Shown: positions 26,902-35,770, numbered from the stretch's first letter. The stretch is 64,000 bases of DNA from JAWKXU01 sp964468045 (GCA_964468045.1 CAYXTO010000016.1:1-64000); one strand, 5' to 3'. Translations and numbers: made by a program. The notes: generated by a model not told the origin, from the sequence alone.

Positions 26902-27563
26902 GGGATGGCCTTTCGTACGGGAGCGCGATCGACGCGCACCTCTGTCAGCTCCAGCTTCTGGCCGACCTGCCGGACGATCACGGGCGCGACGGTGAGGCCC
27001 AACCGCTCCTTCACGCGCTCCTCGAGAATGAAGAGGGCACGGCCGTGCTTCTCGCCAAGCGAGAGCGCATCGTCCTTTGCGTCCCCACCGCCGGTGAGGA
27101 TGATCCAGTCGGTGAGCGCGGCGGTCTTCAGCGCCCAGCCCAGATCGCGGGGATGCACGACCACCAGCTTCTGCGGCAGCGACACATAGGTCAGCGGGTT
27201 GAAGGTGAAGCCCGCAGGATAGAGCAGCTTGCCGTCCGGCAGCCGGATTTCCTGATCGAGCGTGTAGAACGGCACAACGCTGCGAACCTGGTTCTGGCGC
27301 GCGACACCGAGCGTCGCGCCTTTCAATGCGCTCCAGCCCGAACGCGGCCCGAACTTTTCGGCCATATTGGGCGGCTGCTTTGCGGCACGCGCCTCGATCT
27401 CGGCCATCGCGTCGGGCTCGGCGATCGGCCATGTACGACCAATGGTCGATGTCTCGGCGTGGGCCACCCCCGCGACGATCAGCGCGCCGGCCAGACACCC
27501 GGCGATGAGCGCGGACTGGATGGCGAGGACATGCCAGCCTTGGGGGACACGTCTATCGACCAC
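26898..27563 (-). CDS. traW: Conjugal transfer pilus assembly protein TraW
   Basis: A 221-residue exported protein. After a hydrophobic N-terminus (LIAGCLAGALIVAGVAHAET) comes the TraW domain: GRTWPIAEPDAMAEIEARA, RLPDGKLLYPAGFTFNPL and ILTGGGDA. It is required for pilus assembly and cooperates with TrbC and TraU. The start codon at 27563 is GTG, inside the preceding small gene. Its stop overlaps traU (ATGA). Confidence 0.9.
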   Translation of the reverse strand: MVDRRVPQGWHVLAIQSALIAGCLAGALIVAGVAHAETSTIGRTWPIAEPDAMAEIEARAAKQPPNMAEKFGPRSGWSALKGATLGVARQNQVRSVVPFYTLDQEIRLPDGKLLYPAGFTFNPLTYVSLPQKLVVVHPRDLGWALKTAALTDWIILTGGGDAKDDALSLGEKHGRALFILEERVKERLGLTVAPVIVRQVGQKLELTEVRVDRAPVRKAIP

Positions 27564-27789
27564 GGCGGCGCTCCCTCCAGGGAACGGCAGGCGTACGACT
27601 CTCGCCGCAGACCGCGCAGATGAACGCGGTGACGCCCAGGAACAGCGTGAGCCAGATCAGCGCCTGGCTGCCGCCGAGGTCGGGGGCCGACCAGAGCACC
27701 AGCGAAGACTGGAGGATCAACAGCAGATGGGTGCCGACCAGCAGGCGAATGGATGACGGACAAGGCGCGCCGGAGAAGATGCCGTTCAT
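27553..27789 (-). CDS. Small membrane protein of the transfer operon (paralogue pair, short form)
   Basis: 78 residues with two hydrophobic segments (LLLILQSSLVLWSAP and LIWLTLFLGVTAFICAVCG). Its first 19 residues match the next upstream gene at 14 positions (both begin MNG-x-FSG and contain PSSIR), so the two share a common N-terminal segment. ATG overlaps the upstream stop (ATGA). It lies where F-like loci have trbI/trbG-type accessory genes between traC and traW. Function unknown. Confidence 0.6.
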   Translation of the reverse strand: MNGIFSGAPCPSSIRLLVGTHLLLILQSSLVLWSAPDLGGSQALIWLTLFLGVTAFICAVCGESRTPAVPWRERRRGR

Positions 27790-28295
27790 CGGCCCCACCT
27801 TTCGGCATGTCGGGCGAGGGCATTTGCCATCCTCGACGCGCGGTGCAGGAACCAAAGTCCTCCCCGCACAAGCGCGATCGGCGTCAGGACAAGAATGGCC
27901 GCCCGCATGAACAGGGGCATTTCCGGGACGAGCAGGAACAGGCCGACGATGATCGAGGCCGCCGCCGCTTCGAGGCCCACGATCTGCCGAAAGCGCAGAG
28001 CCGCGATCCTCTCGTCCCGACCGGACGTATATTCCATGGCAAGCGCGGAACGGGTCATGATCAGGAGCACGGCTTCATTCGAGCGATGCAGGCGTTCGAC
28101 GTAGGCTTCCTGCGTCTCGCCCGGCAGGCGCGGGGCCATCCCTGGACGGATCAAAAGATTCTCCGGCCGTTTTCCGGGACGAGGAGGGATTTCGTCGATC
28201 CCGCCGTCGATCTGTCGGGCAAGCCAACGGATCATGTCGCCGATCAGCGGCCGGATCGACGACGGGTCGGGCGAGCCGGAGAAGCTGCCGTTCAT
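27786..28295 (-). CDS. Membrane protein of the transfer operon (paralogue pair, long form)
   Basis: 169 residues. An N-terminal soluble part with MNGSFSGSPDPSSIRPLIG is shared with the following small gene. A charged helical middle (YVERLHRSNEAVLLIMTR) and two C-terminal hydrophobic segments (AAAASIIVGLFLLVPEMPLF and AAILVLTPIALVRGGLWFL) follow. ATG at 28295 overlaps the upstream stop. An ATG two codons earlier (28301) is also possible. Not assigned to a known Tra family. Confidence 0.6.
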   Translation of the reverse strand: MNGSFSGSPDPSSIRPLIGDMIRWLARQIDGGIDEIPPRPGKRPENLLIRPGMAPRLPGETQEAYVERLHRSNEAVLLIMTRSALAMEYTSGRDERIAALRFRQIVGLEAAAASIIVGLFLLVPEMPLFMRAAILVLTPIALVRGGLWFLHRASRMANALARHAERWGR

Positions 28296-28705
28296 GCCCA
28301 TCTCCGTGCCCTCCGCGTGACCAGCCAATTCGGGATGCTGTCGATGATGCGGGCGATGCCGATCGCCAGCGCGGCGCCGGCAATTCCGGCACAGGCGATC
28401 AGCCCGGCCATGAGCGGCACTGGCAGCACGCTGTCCGCGGCCCCGCACAAGCCAAGAGCGGCATAGGCCAGGGCGGTGATGACCGGCCCGGTGAAGGTTA
28501 GCAGGAGAGCGTGCCGCCGCCAGCGCTGGCGCTCGCTTTCTAGGATGGTCCATTGCGCATCGCGAACGGACGCGAGGAACCGGACCCGGTCGCCCAGTTC
28601 CCACTGGCAGCGGACCAGGTAGTCGTGAAGGGATTCGTCCGGCCTGCGCACGACGAGGGTCAGGCGCTCATTGCCGCCACTGGGCGGGAGTATGTCCAGC
28701 ATCAT
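28292..28705 (-). CDS. Small membrane protein of the transfer operon
   Basis: 137 residues. The N-terminal half is soluble (LTLVVRRPDESLHDYLVRCQ) and the C-terminal half has two hydrophobic segments (LLLTFTGPVITALAYAALGL and PLMAGLIACAGIAGAALAIG). GGAGGAAAAG precedes the ATG, which overlaps the upstream stop. It probably belongs to the inner-membrane part of the secretion apparatus or is a regulator of it. Family unknown. Confidence 0.6.
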   Translation of the reverse strand: MMLDILPPSGGNERLTLVVRRPDESLHDYLVRCQWELGDRVRFLASVRDAQWTILESERQRWRRHALLLTFTGPVITALAYAALGLCGAADSVLPVPLMAGLIACAGIAGAALAIGIARIIDSIPNWLVTRRARRWA

Positions 28706-29028
28706 CTTTTCCTCCTGAGTTTTGCGAGCAAGCGGCCCGCGGCCCCGGTCAGGCCGATGAGGATGAGCCCGGTCAGGAAACAGCCGCCGCCAACGATCGC
28801 CGCGCCGCGAAGAACGATGCCAGCGGGCTGTTCGAGCACCAGCCCGGCCGCGAGCACGAGCGATGCGATCATCACGGATTCGATGACCACCAGGCGGAAG
28901 CGCCAGCGCAATGCGTCGGCTTCCGCCCGTGCGGCGACGCGCGCCTCGATGATCCGCTCGATATCCTCATCCGGGCTCTCCACGAGCCGGAGCGGCAACT
29001 GGTCGGGGGAGGGGGAGCGCCGCGTCAT
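28702..29028 (-). CDS. Small membrane protein after traC
   Basis: 108 residues with an acidic N-terminal helix (ESPDEDIERIIEARVAARAE) and two hydrophobic segments (VIESVMIASLVLAAGLVLEQ and AAIVGGGCFLTGLILIGLTG). Its ATG overlaps the traC stop (ATGA at 29025-29028). F TrbI occupies a similar position (between traC and traW) and is a single-pass membrane protein affecting pilus retraction, but sequence resemblance is not evident. Confidence 0.6.
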   Translation of the reverse strand: MTRRSPSPDQLPLRLVESPDEDIERIIEARVAARAEADALRWRFRLVVIESVMIASLVLAAGLVLEQPAGIVLRGAAIVGGGCFLTGLILIGLTGAAGRLLAKLRRKR

Positions 29029-31541
29029 GACAGCGCGCTCCGCTTCAGCGGCGCTGCGTCATCGAAGGACGTGCCGATTATCCCGGCGGGATCGACGCCG
29101 GCGAGATCGCACACCGCTTCGAGCGGCGAGCGTCCGGCGCGGACCAGCGCCTCGAACGCGGCCACGTCTTCGGGCGCGGAGGTGTTGATCCAGTAGCTGA
29201 ACGGATCGACGACGAGCCGGGCGATGCCGAGGCCAAGCGGGCTGTCGATGAAGACTTCCGAATAGTTCGGTTTGTTGTTGCGGACCGATTTCAGGAGGTC
29301 GAGGACGAAACCCGAATAGTCGAGGATCTTGTTTTCGACCGCCTTGTCATAGGTCGATCCCTGCAGGAGGAAGCGCGTCGCGGCATTTTCCAGGATCACC
29401 TGTCCCGTGCCGCCGAACAGCAGCAGATCGTTCATGCTCTGGAGAATGATGCCGAAGCTGCCGCGATATTTTCGGGCGCGGCGATAGCCCTGGCTGATCG
29501 CCTCGGCGAGGCGCGACAGGTCCTGGCCCTCTTCGCGGGTCATGAACTGCGCGGCTTCATCGCACAGCACGAAGCGGGGGCGATCACGGGCGGACAGGTA
29601 GAGTTCCTGCGTTACCGCGTTGATCACCACCATGACGACCACGTTGAACAGGTCAGGCATGGCCTTCAGGCGCTCGAGTTCGAGCACCACGAATTCATCG
29701 TTCGAGATGTCGAACGTGCTGGGACCGTTGAAATAATGGCCGTAGGCTCCGTCCGACCCGAAATCACGCAGGTTGAAGGCCAATTCGCGCGCCGTGGGCA
29801 CGAGGTGGTCGACCCGGTCGAGATCGGAGACGGTGTTGGCCGGATAGGAGCCGAGCCATTCGCGCACCGCATCGATCCCGGCTTCCGCGCGGCCGCTCTC
29901 GATCGCCCATTGCACGGCGGACTTGAGCAGGTTCCATTCGGACGTGGTGACGCCCTTGCGCGTCCCGGCGTTGGCCATCTCCGCGACGATCGACACCGCC
30001 ATCGAGATCGCGGACTCTCGATCGTCGCCGTCGAGAGCGAGCCCCAGGTCGAACGGATTGAGGACGAGATGCTCTTCGCCCAGATCGATGTAACGGCCCG
30101 AGCAGAGCGTGCAGAGCTTCTTGTAGCTGCCGCCGATGTCGATGATGCGGATGAGCGCGTTCTGCGCGAAATACTGCTGGCACAGGTTATTGAGCAGGAA
30201 GCTCTTGCCCGCGCCCGATTCCGCCGAGACGATGAAGTTGTAGTTGTTGATACGCGGATCGAAGAGGTCGAGCGTGATGAGCTGCCCCTTGCGGCCCGTG
30301 TAGAGCAGCGCCGGCCGCCCGCCGCCCCGGAAATCGGTTTGGATCGGCGACATCAGCACGCCCGCGCGCACCGGCACGCGGAAATCGCGCTGCAGCATAC
30401 CGATCGTGCGTCGCTCGGGGTACAGGCCGAAGGGCAGGCTCGCGGCCAGCAGGATCGGGTTGAGGTAGGATTCCTCCTGGACCATCCACGGCAGCGGTTC
30501 GCTCTCCCACAGCCGCTTGGCGCGCGCCGCCATCTCGCGGGCCTGATGGCGGTCGCGGCCGAACACCCACATGGTGGGGATTACCGAGACGAACCGGGTG
30601 TTTCCGGCCTCGTCCAGGATCCACCCGATCTCTTCGATCTGCTTGCCGACCTCGACCGCGAAGGACCCCGCCGCCTTCTGCGCCGAGAGAATCTGCGCGC
30701 GCTTGTGGATCTCGAAGGCCGAGTGATCGAAGAGGACATTGAGCGTATAGAGGAACGGCCCGCCGATCTGGTCGCTGTCCTCGGACGACCCGCGCATGCC
30801 GCCGGTGAGACGATTGGCACGTTCGGCGGTGATCCGCCGCGGCGGCGACTTGGGCGTCAGACAGCGCGCCACCTGGTTGCCCAGATATACTTCCGGCCCG
30901 TCGAAGCGGAGCGCCGGCCCGGCATCGATGATCTGGCGGCGCAGCGGCACGTCGGCGGTCTGGGTGAAGACGCCGGGCGCGGGCGCATGAACGCCGTTGA
31001 AAATGCGCCGGTAGAGCGAGATGATCTCGCTCGGCGCCATCGGGCGGATGCCGAGCTTGGCGAGCTGCTCCTCGATCTGGCGGCGCAGGTCGCTGTCCAT
31101 CGGCGCGCGCGTCTTGACCGACAGGAATGCGCGGAAATCGCGGATCGGGATGCCATGCAGGGCCTTCAAGCCCATGGTGCCGGCGCGCAGATAGTCGAAG
31201 GTGCGCCGGGCCGAGGCCTGGATGAGCGGATCGGGCCGTGTCTTGAGGTCGAGAAAGGCGTCGAGCGCATCGTCGATCAGCGGGTCGGCGAAACTCTGGA
31301 GCTGGAGGATCGTGCCTTCGGGAAAATTGACGTTGAGCAGCCCCAGCAGCGCCTCATGGACATGGGCGAACATGTAGGGGGAGGGGATCAGCTCCCAGCT
31401 ATAGCCCCAGCCATCGTCGATGGTGAGGAAGGCCTGTTCTTCCTCGACCCAGGCGGCGAGCGGAAGAAAATCGGAATAGCTGTCGCGCTCGACGCTGCGG
31501 CGCAGCCGCGCCAGCGTCATGCCCGATTGATAGCTGGTCAT
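29025..31541 (-). CDS. traC: Type IV secretion ATPase TraC (VirB4 family)
   Basis: An 838-residue cytoplasmic/membrane-associated ATPase energising pilus assembly. Residues 1-250 are the TraC_F N-terminal domain. Walker A is SAESGAGKSF near residue 443, Walker B is RFVLCDEAAQF, and the C-terminal part contains GYRRARKYRGSFGIILQS and ATRFLLQGSTYDKAVENK, typical of TraC. Length agrees with F TraC (875). Start ATG overlaps the traV stop. All catalytic motifs are intact. Confidence 0.95.
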   Translation of the reverse strand: MTSYQSGMTLARLRRSVERDSYSDFLPLAAWVEEEQAFLTIDDGWGYSWELIPSPYMFAHVHEALLGLLNVNFPEGTILQLQSFADPLIDDALDAFLDLKTRPDPLIQASARRTFDYLRAGTMGLKALHGIPIRDFRAFLSVKTRAPMDSDLRRQIEEQLAKLGIRPMAPSEIISLYRRIFNGVHAPAPGVFTQTADVPLRRQIIDAGPALRFDGPEVYLGNQVARCLTPKSPPRRITAERANRLTGGMRGSSEDSDQIGGPFLYTLNVLFDHSAFEIHKRAQILSAQKAAGSFAVEVGKQIEEIGWILDEAGNTRFVSVIPTMWVFGRDRHQAREMAARAKRLWESEPLPWMVQEESYLNPILLAASLPFGLYPERRTIGMLQRDFRVPVRAGVLMSPIQTDFRGGGRPALLYTGRKGQLITLDLFDPRINNYNFIVSAESGAGKSFLLNNLCQQYFAQNALIRIIDIGGSYKKLCTLCSGRYIDLGEEHLVLNPFDLGLALDGDDRESAISMAVSIVAEMANAGTRKGVTTSEWNLLKSAVQWAIESGRAEAGIDAVREWLGSYPANTVSDLDRVDHLVPTARELAFNLRDFGSDGAYGHYFNGPSTFDISNDEFVVLELERLKAMPDLFNVVVMVVINAVTQELYLSARDRPRFVLCDEAAQFMTREEGQDLSRLAEAISQGYRRARKYRGSFGIILQSMNDLLLFGGTGQVILENAATRFLLQGSTYDKAVENKILDYSGFVLDLLKSVRNNKPNYSEVFIDSPLGLGIARLVVDPFSYWINTSAPEDVAAFEALVRAGRSPLEAVCDLAGVDPAGIIGTSFDDAAPLKRSALS

Positions 31542-32125
31542 GGCCGGGCCCCCGCATCATTCTGGCCATCGTCGGGGCGGTCCCTGACCTGTTCGAGCAC
31601 GTTCGCGCGGGACGCGGGCGAAACCGGGGCGACAAGATAGTCGCCGACCACCCATTGCGGGCGCTCGACCAGCGAATAGACATAGCGCGGCATGTAGAGC
31701 CGGTCGGGCCGCTGGCGGTCGGCATAGGGCAGGATCAGCGTCCGGACCGAACGCGGGGGCTTGAGCATCGGCGTGACCGGCTGCTCGATCAGCCCCTGGA
31801 GCTCGCGATAGACGCTATCGCGATAACCGGCGAAGGCGCCCGACGTTGTTCCAGTGGAACCGCGCGCGGCCTTGCCGTCCCTGAGCAACTTCCTGTCCCT
31901 GGTGACCGCCGGATCGGACTTCGACGCGACGCCCGCAACGGCATCGGCATAGGCCTTCTCAGGGTGGATGCACTGGCCGTGATCGTCGTTCTTGCAACTG
32001 AACTTCTCGCTATAGGGCGACATGATCGAGCCCATCGTCGCGCAGCCGCTCAGCATGAAGGCGGCGCAGACCGGAAGAAGCGGGGAGAGGGCGCGCGATC
32101 GGCGCGCGGGCGATAGAGGCCGCAT
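31538..32125 (-). CDS. traV: Conjugal transfer lipoprotein TraV
   Basis: An outer-membrane lipoprotein of 195 residues with signal peptide and lipobox (AAFMLSGC) and the TraV pattern of two further cysteines (FSCKNDDHGQC). TraV links the outer membrane to TraK and TraB to form the core channel. I chose ATG 32125, preceded by a GGGAG site. An in-frame ATG at 32161 overlapping the traB stop would add 12 residues and cannot be excluded. Confidence 0.85.
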   Translation of the reverse strand: MRPLSPARRSRALSPLLPVCAAFMLSGCATMGSIMSPYSEKFSCKNDDHGQCIHPEKAYADAVAGVASKSDPAVTRDRKLLRDGKAARGSTGTTSGAFAGYRDSVYRELQGLIEQPVTPMLKPPRSVRTLILPYADRQRPDRLYMPRYVYSLVERPQWVVGDYLVAPVSPASRANVLEQVRDRPDDGQNDAGARP

Positions 32126-32160
32126 GGGCGATACTCCCTGTTGGATGAGGAGCCGGCGCA

Positions 32161-33474
32161 TCAGAACTTGCTTCCGGCGGTCGGCTTGATATCGAGGGTG
32201 ACGCCCTCCTGGATCACGACCACGACGTCCTTCGCCGCGCCGACCTCAACGATCGGCCCCGCCTGGCGCGCGAGATCGAGATAGAAATCGGTGAGCTTCT
32301 CGGACGATCGCGACAGGCCGCCGGCGATGCCGGCCTTGGCGGCGTCGCCCGCATCGAGCGTGCGCACCGAACCCAGCGCCGAGGTCGAGACGTCGCCGAC
32401 CGTATTCTGGACCGTATCGGCGACCCCGGTGATGGTCCCGGCGATGAACGCGCGGGCAAGGGCCGCGCCGGCGCGGGTGACGACCTTGCCGGAGAGGCCC
32501 TTCTTGCCGTCGGCGTCGACGAAGAAGCCCTTGATGGGCTGGTCGACCACCGAGCGTTCGTCGAAATCGACGCAAGAGAGGCTGACCAACTGGACTTCGA
32601 CCCGTTCCTTCGCGAGGCTGCCGGTGGCGTTGCCGATGACGAAGCAGCCGGCGAGGTTGGCTTTGACGTCATTGGGCAGGACGGCGGGGGCTTGCACCCG
32701 CGCGATCAACGGTTCGGGATTGTTGGTCGCATCCCGGCTCGCCAGCGCATCGATCCCGGTCAGCAGCCGCGCCTTCATGAAACCAGGTGGCAAATAGATG
32801 GTCCGCGTCTTTTTTTTAGCGGCCTGTGCCCCATCGGCGGCCGCGACCGGACTGGTCGCGGCGCCGATCGCGCCCACGGTCTTCTCGACCGGCGGGGCCG
32901 GAGGCGCTGGCGGCGCGGCGGGCGGCGCGGGCGGCTTCGCGACGGAAGGATCGATGTCACCGGTCGCGGGCGGTTCGGGAAAGTCGGGAACCGAGCCGGG
33001 GATCGCCGGAGGAAGATCGCCGTCCAGCGCATGGGGCGGCGTGCCGGAACCGGGCGCGACCTTGCCTTCCTCGATGGCGGAGACGCGATCGCCGAGCAAT
33101 TGCTGTCCATCAAGAATCTTCTGCAGGTCGCCGCGCAGCTTGACCTCTAGGCTGTCGCCGCGAAGCCCCGCGCCCATGTCGAGCTTCGAACTGGGCGATG
33201 GCGCGGCCTGCTCGGTCTTGTCGCCGCTGGCCGTGTAGAGGCCGAGCCCCAGCACGCCGATCGCACCGGCAACGCCAAGCTGCCTCAAACGCAGCTGCTG
33301 GCGTGCGGTCAGCGTTTGCCACCGCGTCTTGAGATCGAGCAGCGCGGGGCCGCGCGTATTCTCGCCAGGACGAGGGCGGTCCGCCTCATAGCCGTCGAGG
33401 TCGAGTTCCTCCGCGCGATCGGCAGGACCGCGCCCGCGGGGCCCGCGACCGCCGCGAGAGTCCCCGCCGCTCAT
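32161..33474 (-). CDS. traB: Conjugal transfer scaffold protein TraB (VirB10-like)
   Basis: 437 residues spanning the envelope. A basic N-terminus precedes one membrane helix (LGVAGAIGVLGLGLYTAS, about 68-85), a predicted coiled coil (SLEVKLRGDLQKILDGQQLL), a Pro/Ala-rich spacer about 140-195 and the C-terminal TraB/VirB10 beta-domain starting near TRTIYLPPGFMKARLLTGID and containing CFVIGNATGSLAKERVEVQL. A run of eight A residues on the coding strand (32810-32817) encodes part of the Lys-rich junction and could cause slippage. Overlaps traK by ATGA. Confidence 0.93.
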   Translation of the reverse strand: MSGGDSRGGRGPRGRGPADRAEELDLDGYEADRPRPGENTRGPALLDLKTRWQTLTARQQLRLRQLGVAGAIGVLGLGLYTASGDKTEQAAPSPSSKLDMGAGLRGDSLEVKLRGDLQKILDGQQLLGDRVSAIEEGKVAPGSGTPPHALDGDLPPAIPGSVPDFPEPPATGDIDPSVAKPPAPPAAPPAPPAPPVEKTVGAIGAATSPVAAADGAQAAKKKTRTIYLPPGFMKARLLTGIDALASRDATNNPEPLIARVQAPAVLPNDVKANLAGCFVIGNATGSLAKERVEVQLVSLSCVDFDERSVVDQPIKGFFVDADGKKGLSGKVVTRAGAALARAFIAGTITGVADTVQNTVGDVSTSALGSVRTLDAGDAAKAGIAGGLSRSSEKLTDFYLDLARQAGPIVEVGAAKDVVVVIQEGVTLDIKPTAGSKF

Positions 33475-34238
33475 TGCCCGGCTCCCCGGCGAACGACGAT
33501 CAGCCGCGCGGCTTCCCCGGCCTCGATATTGCCCCGGTCGAGGGTGATCGCGAAGATGTTGGCGCCGAGCGCGCCGTCGAGAAAACCGCGTTCGTCGAGC
33601 TGCGCGCCGCCGGCGGCAGAGACCAGATATTCCGATGCCGAGAGGCCGGACCCGTCGATTTCGATGCGGCGTCGTTCCTCCAGCGTGGCGCCCGGCAGCG
33701 TCGCGAGCCGGATCGGCCCGGATCGGGGCGCAACGCTGGTGAAGCTCGCCGGGATCCGGTCCTGGAGCATCGAGAGCGTGATCGAGACTGCACGCTCTTC
33801 TTCGACCAGGGGTCCTAGCAGTTCCTCATTGGCGCGGGCGCGCTGGGGAGCGCCGGGCTGGAGCATCACCGTCTGCGCCGGAATATCCGACGGCTCGGCA
33901 TAGAGCGCATAGACCGCGCCGTTGCAGGTGATGAAGAACTCAGACGGCACGGTGACGAAGCTGCGCGTCACCATCCCGGCGTCGTCGATCTCGCGAACGA
34001 GGAACTTGATCCAGGCGTCGGAACCGGCGCGCTCCACGGCGATCGCCTTTTCGGCGCTGAACCTGACGTCCTCGATTTCTCCGCCCGAACAGATGACATG
34101 GTTGATGTCGCGGTTTGACAGGCGGATCGTGCTGGTCTGGTCGGGCAGAACCATGATGGATTGCGCGGCGGCCGGAGCGGCAAGCGACAGGGCGAGCAGC
34201 ATCAGGCTCGGCCGCGCGGACTTAGCGAGGCTGGACAT
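33471..34238 (-). CDS. traK: Conjugal transfer secretin-like protein TraK (VirB9-like)
   Basis: A 255-residue periplasmic protein with signal peptide (SLMLLALSLAAPAAAQS). Conserved features are STIRLSNRDINHVICSGG and FSAEKAIAVERAGSDAWIKF. Together with TraV and TraB it builds the outer-membrane core complex. GAGGAAAATTTCG before ATG 34238 supports that start, while an ATG five codons upstream (34253) is less well placed. Its end overlaps traB by ATGA. Confidence 0.92.
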   Translation of the reverse strand: MSSLAKSARPSLMLLALSLAAPAAAQSIMVLPDQTSTIRLSNRDINHVICSGGEIEDVRFSAEKAIAVERAGSDAWIKFLVREIDDAGMVTRSFVTVPSEFFITCNGAVYALYAEPSDIPAQTVMLQPGAPQRARANEELLGPLVEEERAVSITLSMLQDRIPASFTSVAPRSGPIRLATLPGATLEERRRIEIDGSGLSASEYLVSAAGGAQLDERGFLDGALGANIFAITLDRGNIEAGEAARLIVVRRGAGQ

Positions 34239-34860
34239 CGAAATTTTCCTCATTGAGGGCGGTCAGCCAGAAGCGGCCATTGTCGATCACGTAACGGATC
34301 CGAAGATTGCCCCGGAACTTGCGGATCACCCCGCCGATCACCCGGACCTTCTCGACCGGCACGAGAATCTCGGTCCGGGTCCAGGTGACGGGCTGGTCGG
34401 GGCGGATATAGGTCGCGATCGAGAGCGTCGGATTATTGGCCAGTTCGTCGAGCAGCCGGTTGAGGCTGTCGCGCAGGCTGTTGTAGGTCGAGGGGTGCGT
34501 GATGCTCAGCAGTTCCTGGAACTGCCGATCCGCGGAGTAGGCGGAGTAGGTGCCCGAGAGCGACACGACATTGCGCGTGATCGAGCGCAGATAGGCCTCG
34601 GACGGCTCGCCGCCCGTGACATAGAGGTCGCCGCCCGCGCCGTAGGGGACGATGATCGTCCGGGTGTTCTGGTTGGAGGTGTAGATCACCGTGCCCAGCA
34701 CCGCCGTGATCCCGAACAGGCCGATGACGGCGAGCTTCAACAGCCGGTTCTCCTCGAACAGGTTGCTCGCCCCTTGCAGGTAGCGGTGGATGCCATAGCT
34801 GCCCGGCTTGCCGATCAGCGGATCGCGTGGGGGTGTGCCGGGGGATTTGCGTCCGAACAT
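34222..34860 (-). CDS. traE: Conjugal transfer protein TraE
   Basis: A 212-residue inner-membrane protein with one N-terminal membrane helix (LLKLAVIGLFGITAVLGTVI) and a periplasmic VirB8-like part: SEAYLRSITRNVVSLSGTYS and LRIRYVIDNGRFWLTALNEE. It connects the core complex with the inner-membrane platform. Starts with MFGRKSPG, 8 bases after the traL stop. Confidence 0.92.
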   Translation of the reverse strand: MFGRKSPGTPPRDPLIGKPGSYGIHRYLQGASNLFEENRLLKLAVIGLFGITAVLGTVIYTSNQNTRTIIVPYGAGGDLYVTGGEPSEAYLRSITRNVVSLSGTYSAYSADRQFQELLSITHPSTYNSLRDSLNRLLDELANNPTLSIATYIRPDQPVTWTRTEILVPVEKVRVIGGVIRKFRGNLRIRYVIDNGRFWLTALNEENFDVQPR

Positions 34861-34868
34861 GGCCCGCC

Positions 34869-35135
34869 TCATTCGTAGAACCGAGTCTGGGTCGGACCCG
34901 GATAGTTGGACCAGCGGACCAGGCCCCAGCGCCAGGCCATGTGCGGGATGAAGCCGCGCGGCTTGGTGCGGAGCCAGGGAACGAAAAGGAGAAGACCCGC
35001 GACGAGCGCCCAACCGAGCATCCCGCCCACGATCACGGCGACGAAGATCACCGTGATCACGAGCACGAACTCGTCCGATCCGAACCACAGGATCTGGACG
35101 GGTTTGTGCAGATATTGGGGTAGCCGCTCGTCCAC
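34869..35135 (-). CDS. traL: Conjugal transfer protein TraL
   Basis: An 88-residue membrane protein (F TraL has 91). The family start DERLPQYLHKPVQILWFGSD is clear, followed by two hydrophobic segments (VLVITVIFVAVIVGGMLGWA and VAGLLLFVPWL) and PRGFIPHMAWRWGL. The start is a GTG at 35135 directly after an AAGGAGGAGAAGGCTC ribosome-binding region. The reading frame is open further upstream but without family similarity. Confidence 0.9.
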   Translation of the reverse strand: MDERLPQYLHKPVQILWFGSDEFVLVITVIFVAVIVGGMLGWALVAGLLLFVPWLRTKPRGFIPHMAWRWGLVRWSNYPGPTQTRFYE

Positions 35136-35230
35136 GAGCCTTCTCCTCCTTGCGTCGTGACCTCCCTGCGAAGCTGGTTGAACTTCGGGGGTTGTCCCGC
35201 CAGTGCGCCTCATGCGCCCTGGCCCGTTGA

Positions 35231-35265
35231 GGTCCGCCGACCGCGCCCAGGCGCGGCGGCGGACC
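35231..35265. repeat. Very strong hairpin between traA and traL
   Basis: GGTCCGCCG and CGGCGGACC pair perfectly over 9 bases. The stem continues with CCGCGCC/GGCGCGG after one bulged base, leaving almost no loop. It begins seven bases beyond the pilin stop in the direction of transcription. No U-run follows, so it more likely protects the pilin mRNA 3' end, or causes partial termination, than stops all transcription. Confidence 0.7.
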
Positions 35266-35271
35266 AATCCG

Positions 35272-35589
35272 TCAGATGACCATTCCGAATGTCTGGAGGA
35301 TCGAGTCCGCCTTGATCAGGCAGACGGCCGCCACGATGGTCGGGATGCCGATCATGATGTTCGAGAAGAGCCTGCTCACGCCGAACAGGAAGGCCGCGAC
35401 GCCGCCGACGAAGCCGAGCGGGCCTTTGACCCCTTGATTGACCACGATATCGTAGATGTCGTAGCCGAGGTCGCCGGCCGCCGGCGCCGAGAAGGCGTGA
35501 GCCCCACCGGCCCCGAGCAGCGCGAGCAGGGTTACGGGAATGCCGACATTGGCGATTGAGGCGGATTGTCTGCCGAGTGTTTTCAACAT
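35272..35589 (-). CDS. traA: Type IV pilin subunit, TraA-like
   Basis: A 105-residue prepilin. The N-terminal leader (NVGIPVTLLALLGAGGAHAF) is followed by a short mature protein with two hydrophobic helices (GPLGFVGGVAAFLFGVSRLF and GIPTIVAAVCLIKADSILQT), the F-pilin architecture. Cleavage probably occurs after AHA, leaving about 73 residues, close to mature F pilin (70). First structural gene before traL. It has 181 bases of upstream non-coding DNA and a strong hairpin downstream, features that fit separate, high expression. Confidence 0.82.
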   Translation of the reverse strand: MLKTLGRQSASIANVGIPVTLLALLGAGGAHAFSAPAAGDLGYDIYDIVVNQGVKGPLGFVGGVAAFLFGVSRLFSNIMIGIPTIVAAVCLIKADSILQTFGMVI

Positions 35590-35770
35590 GCACTTGCTCC
35601 AGGGAAGATGGGCCGCTCCGGGGACTGCTTGCCGGCATCGATGAGGATCGCTGTCGGCCGACGGCGAGGCTGGACGGCCCGGTTCGGGTCCCGCCGCCGG
35701 CATTGGGATTTGCGCGGCAGCGGCAGAGCCGATGCACCGCGCGTTCGCGATGTGAGGAGCCGGAAGGCGA

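Noticed and set aside
29736..31640. A 634-codon open frame opposite traC
   Set aside because: Antisense to an intact TraC with all ATPase motifs, with no recognisable domain or ribosome-binding site.
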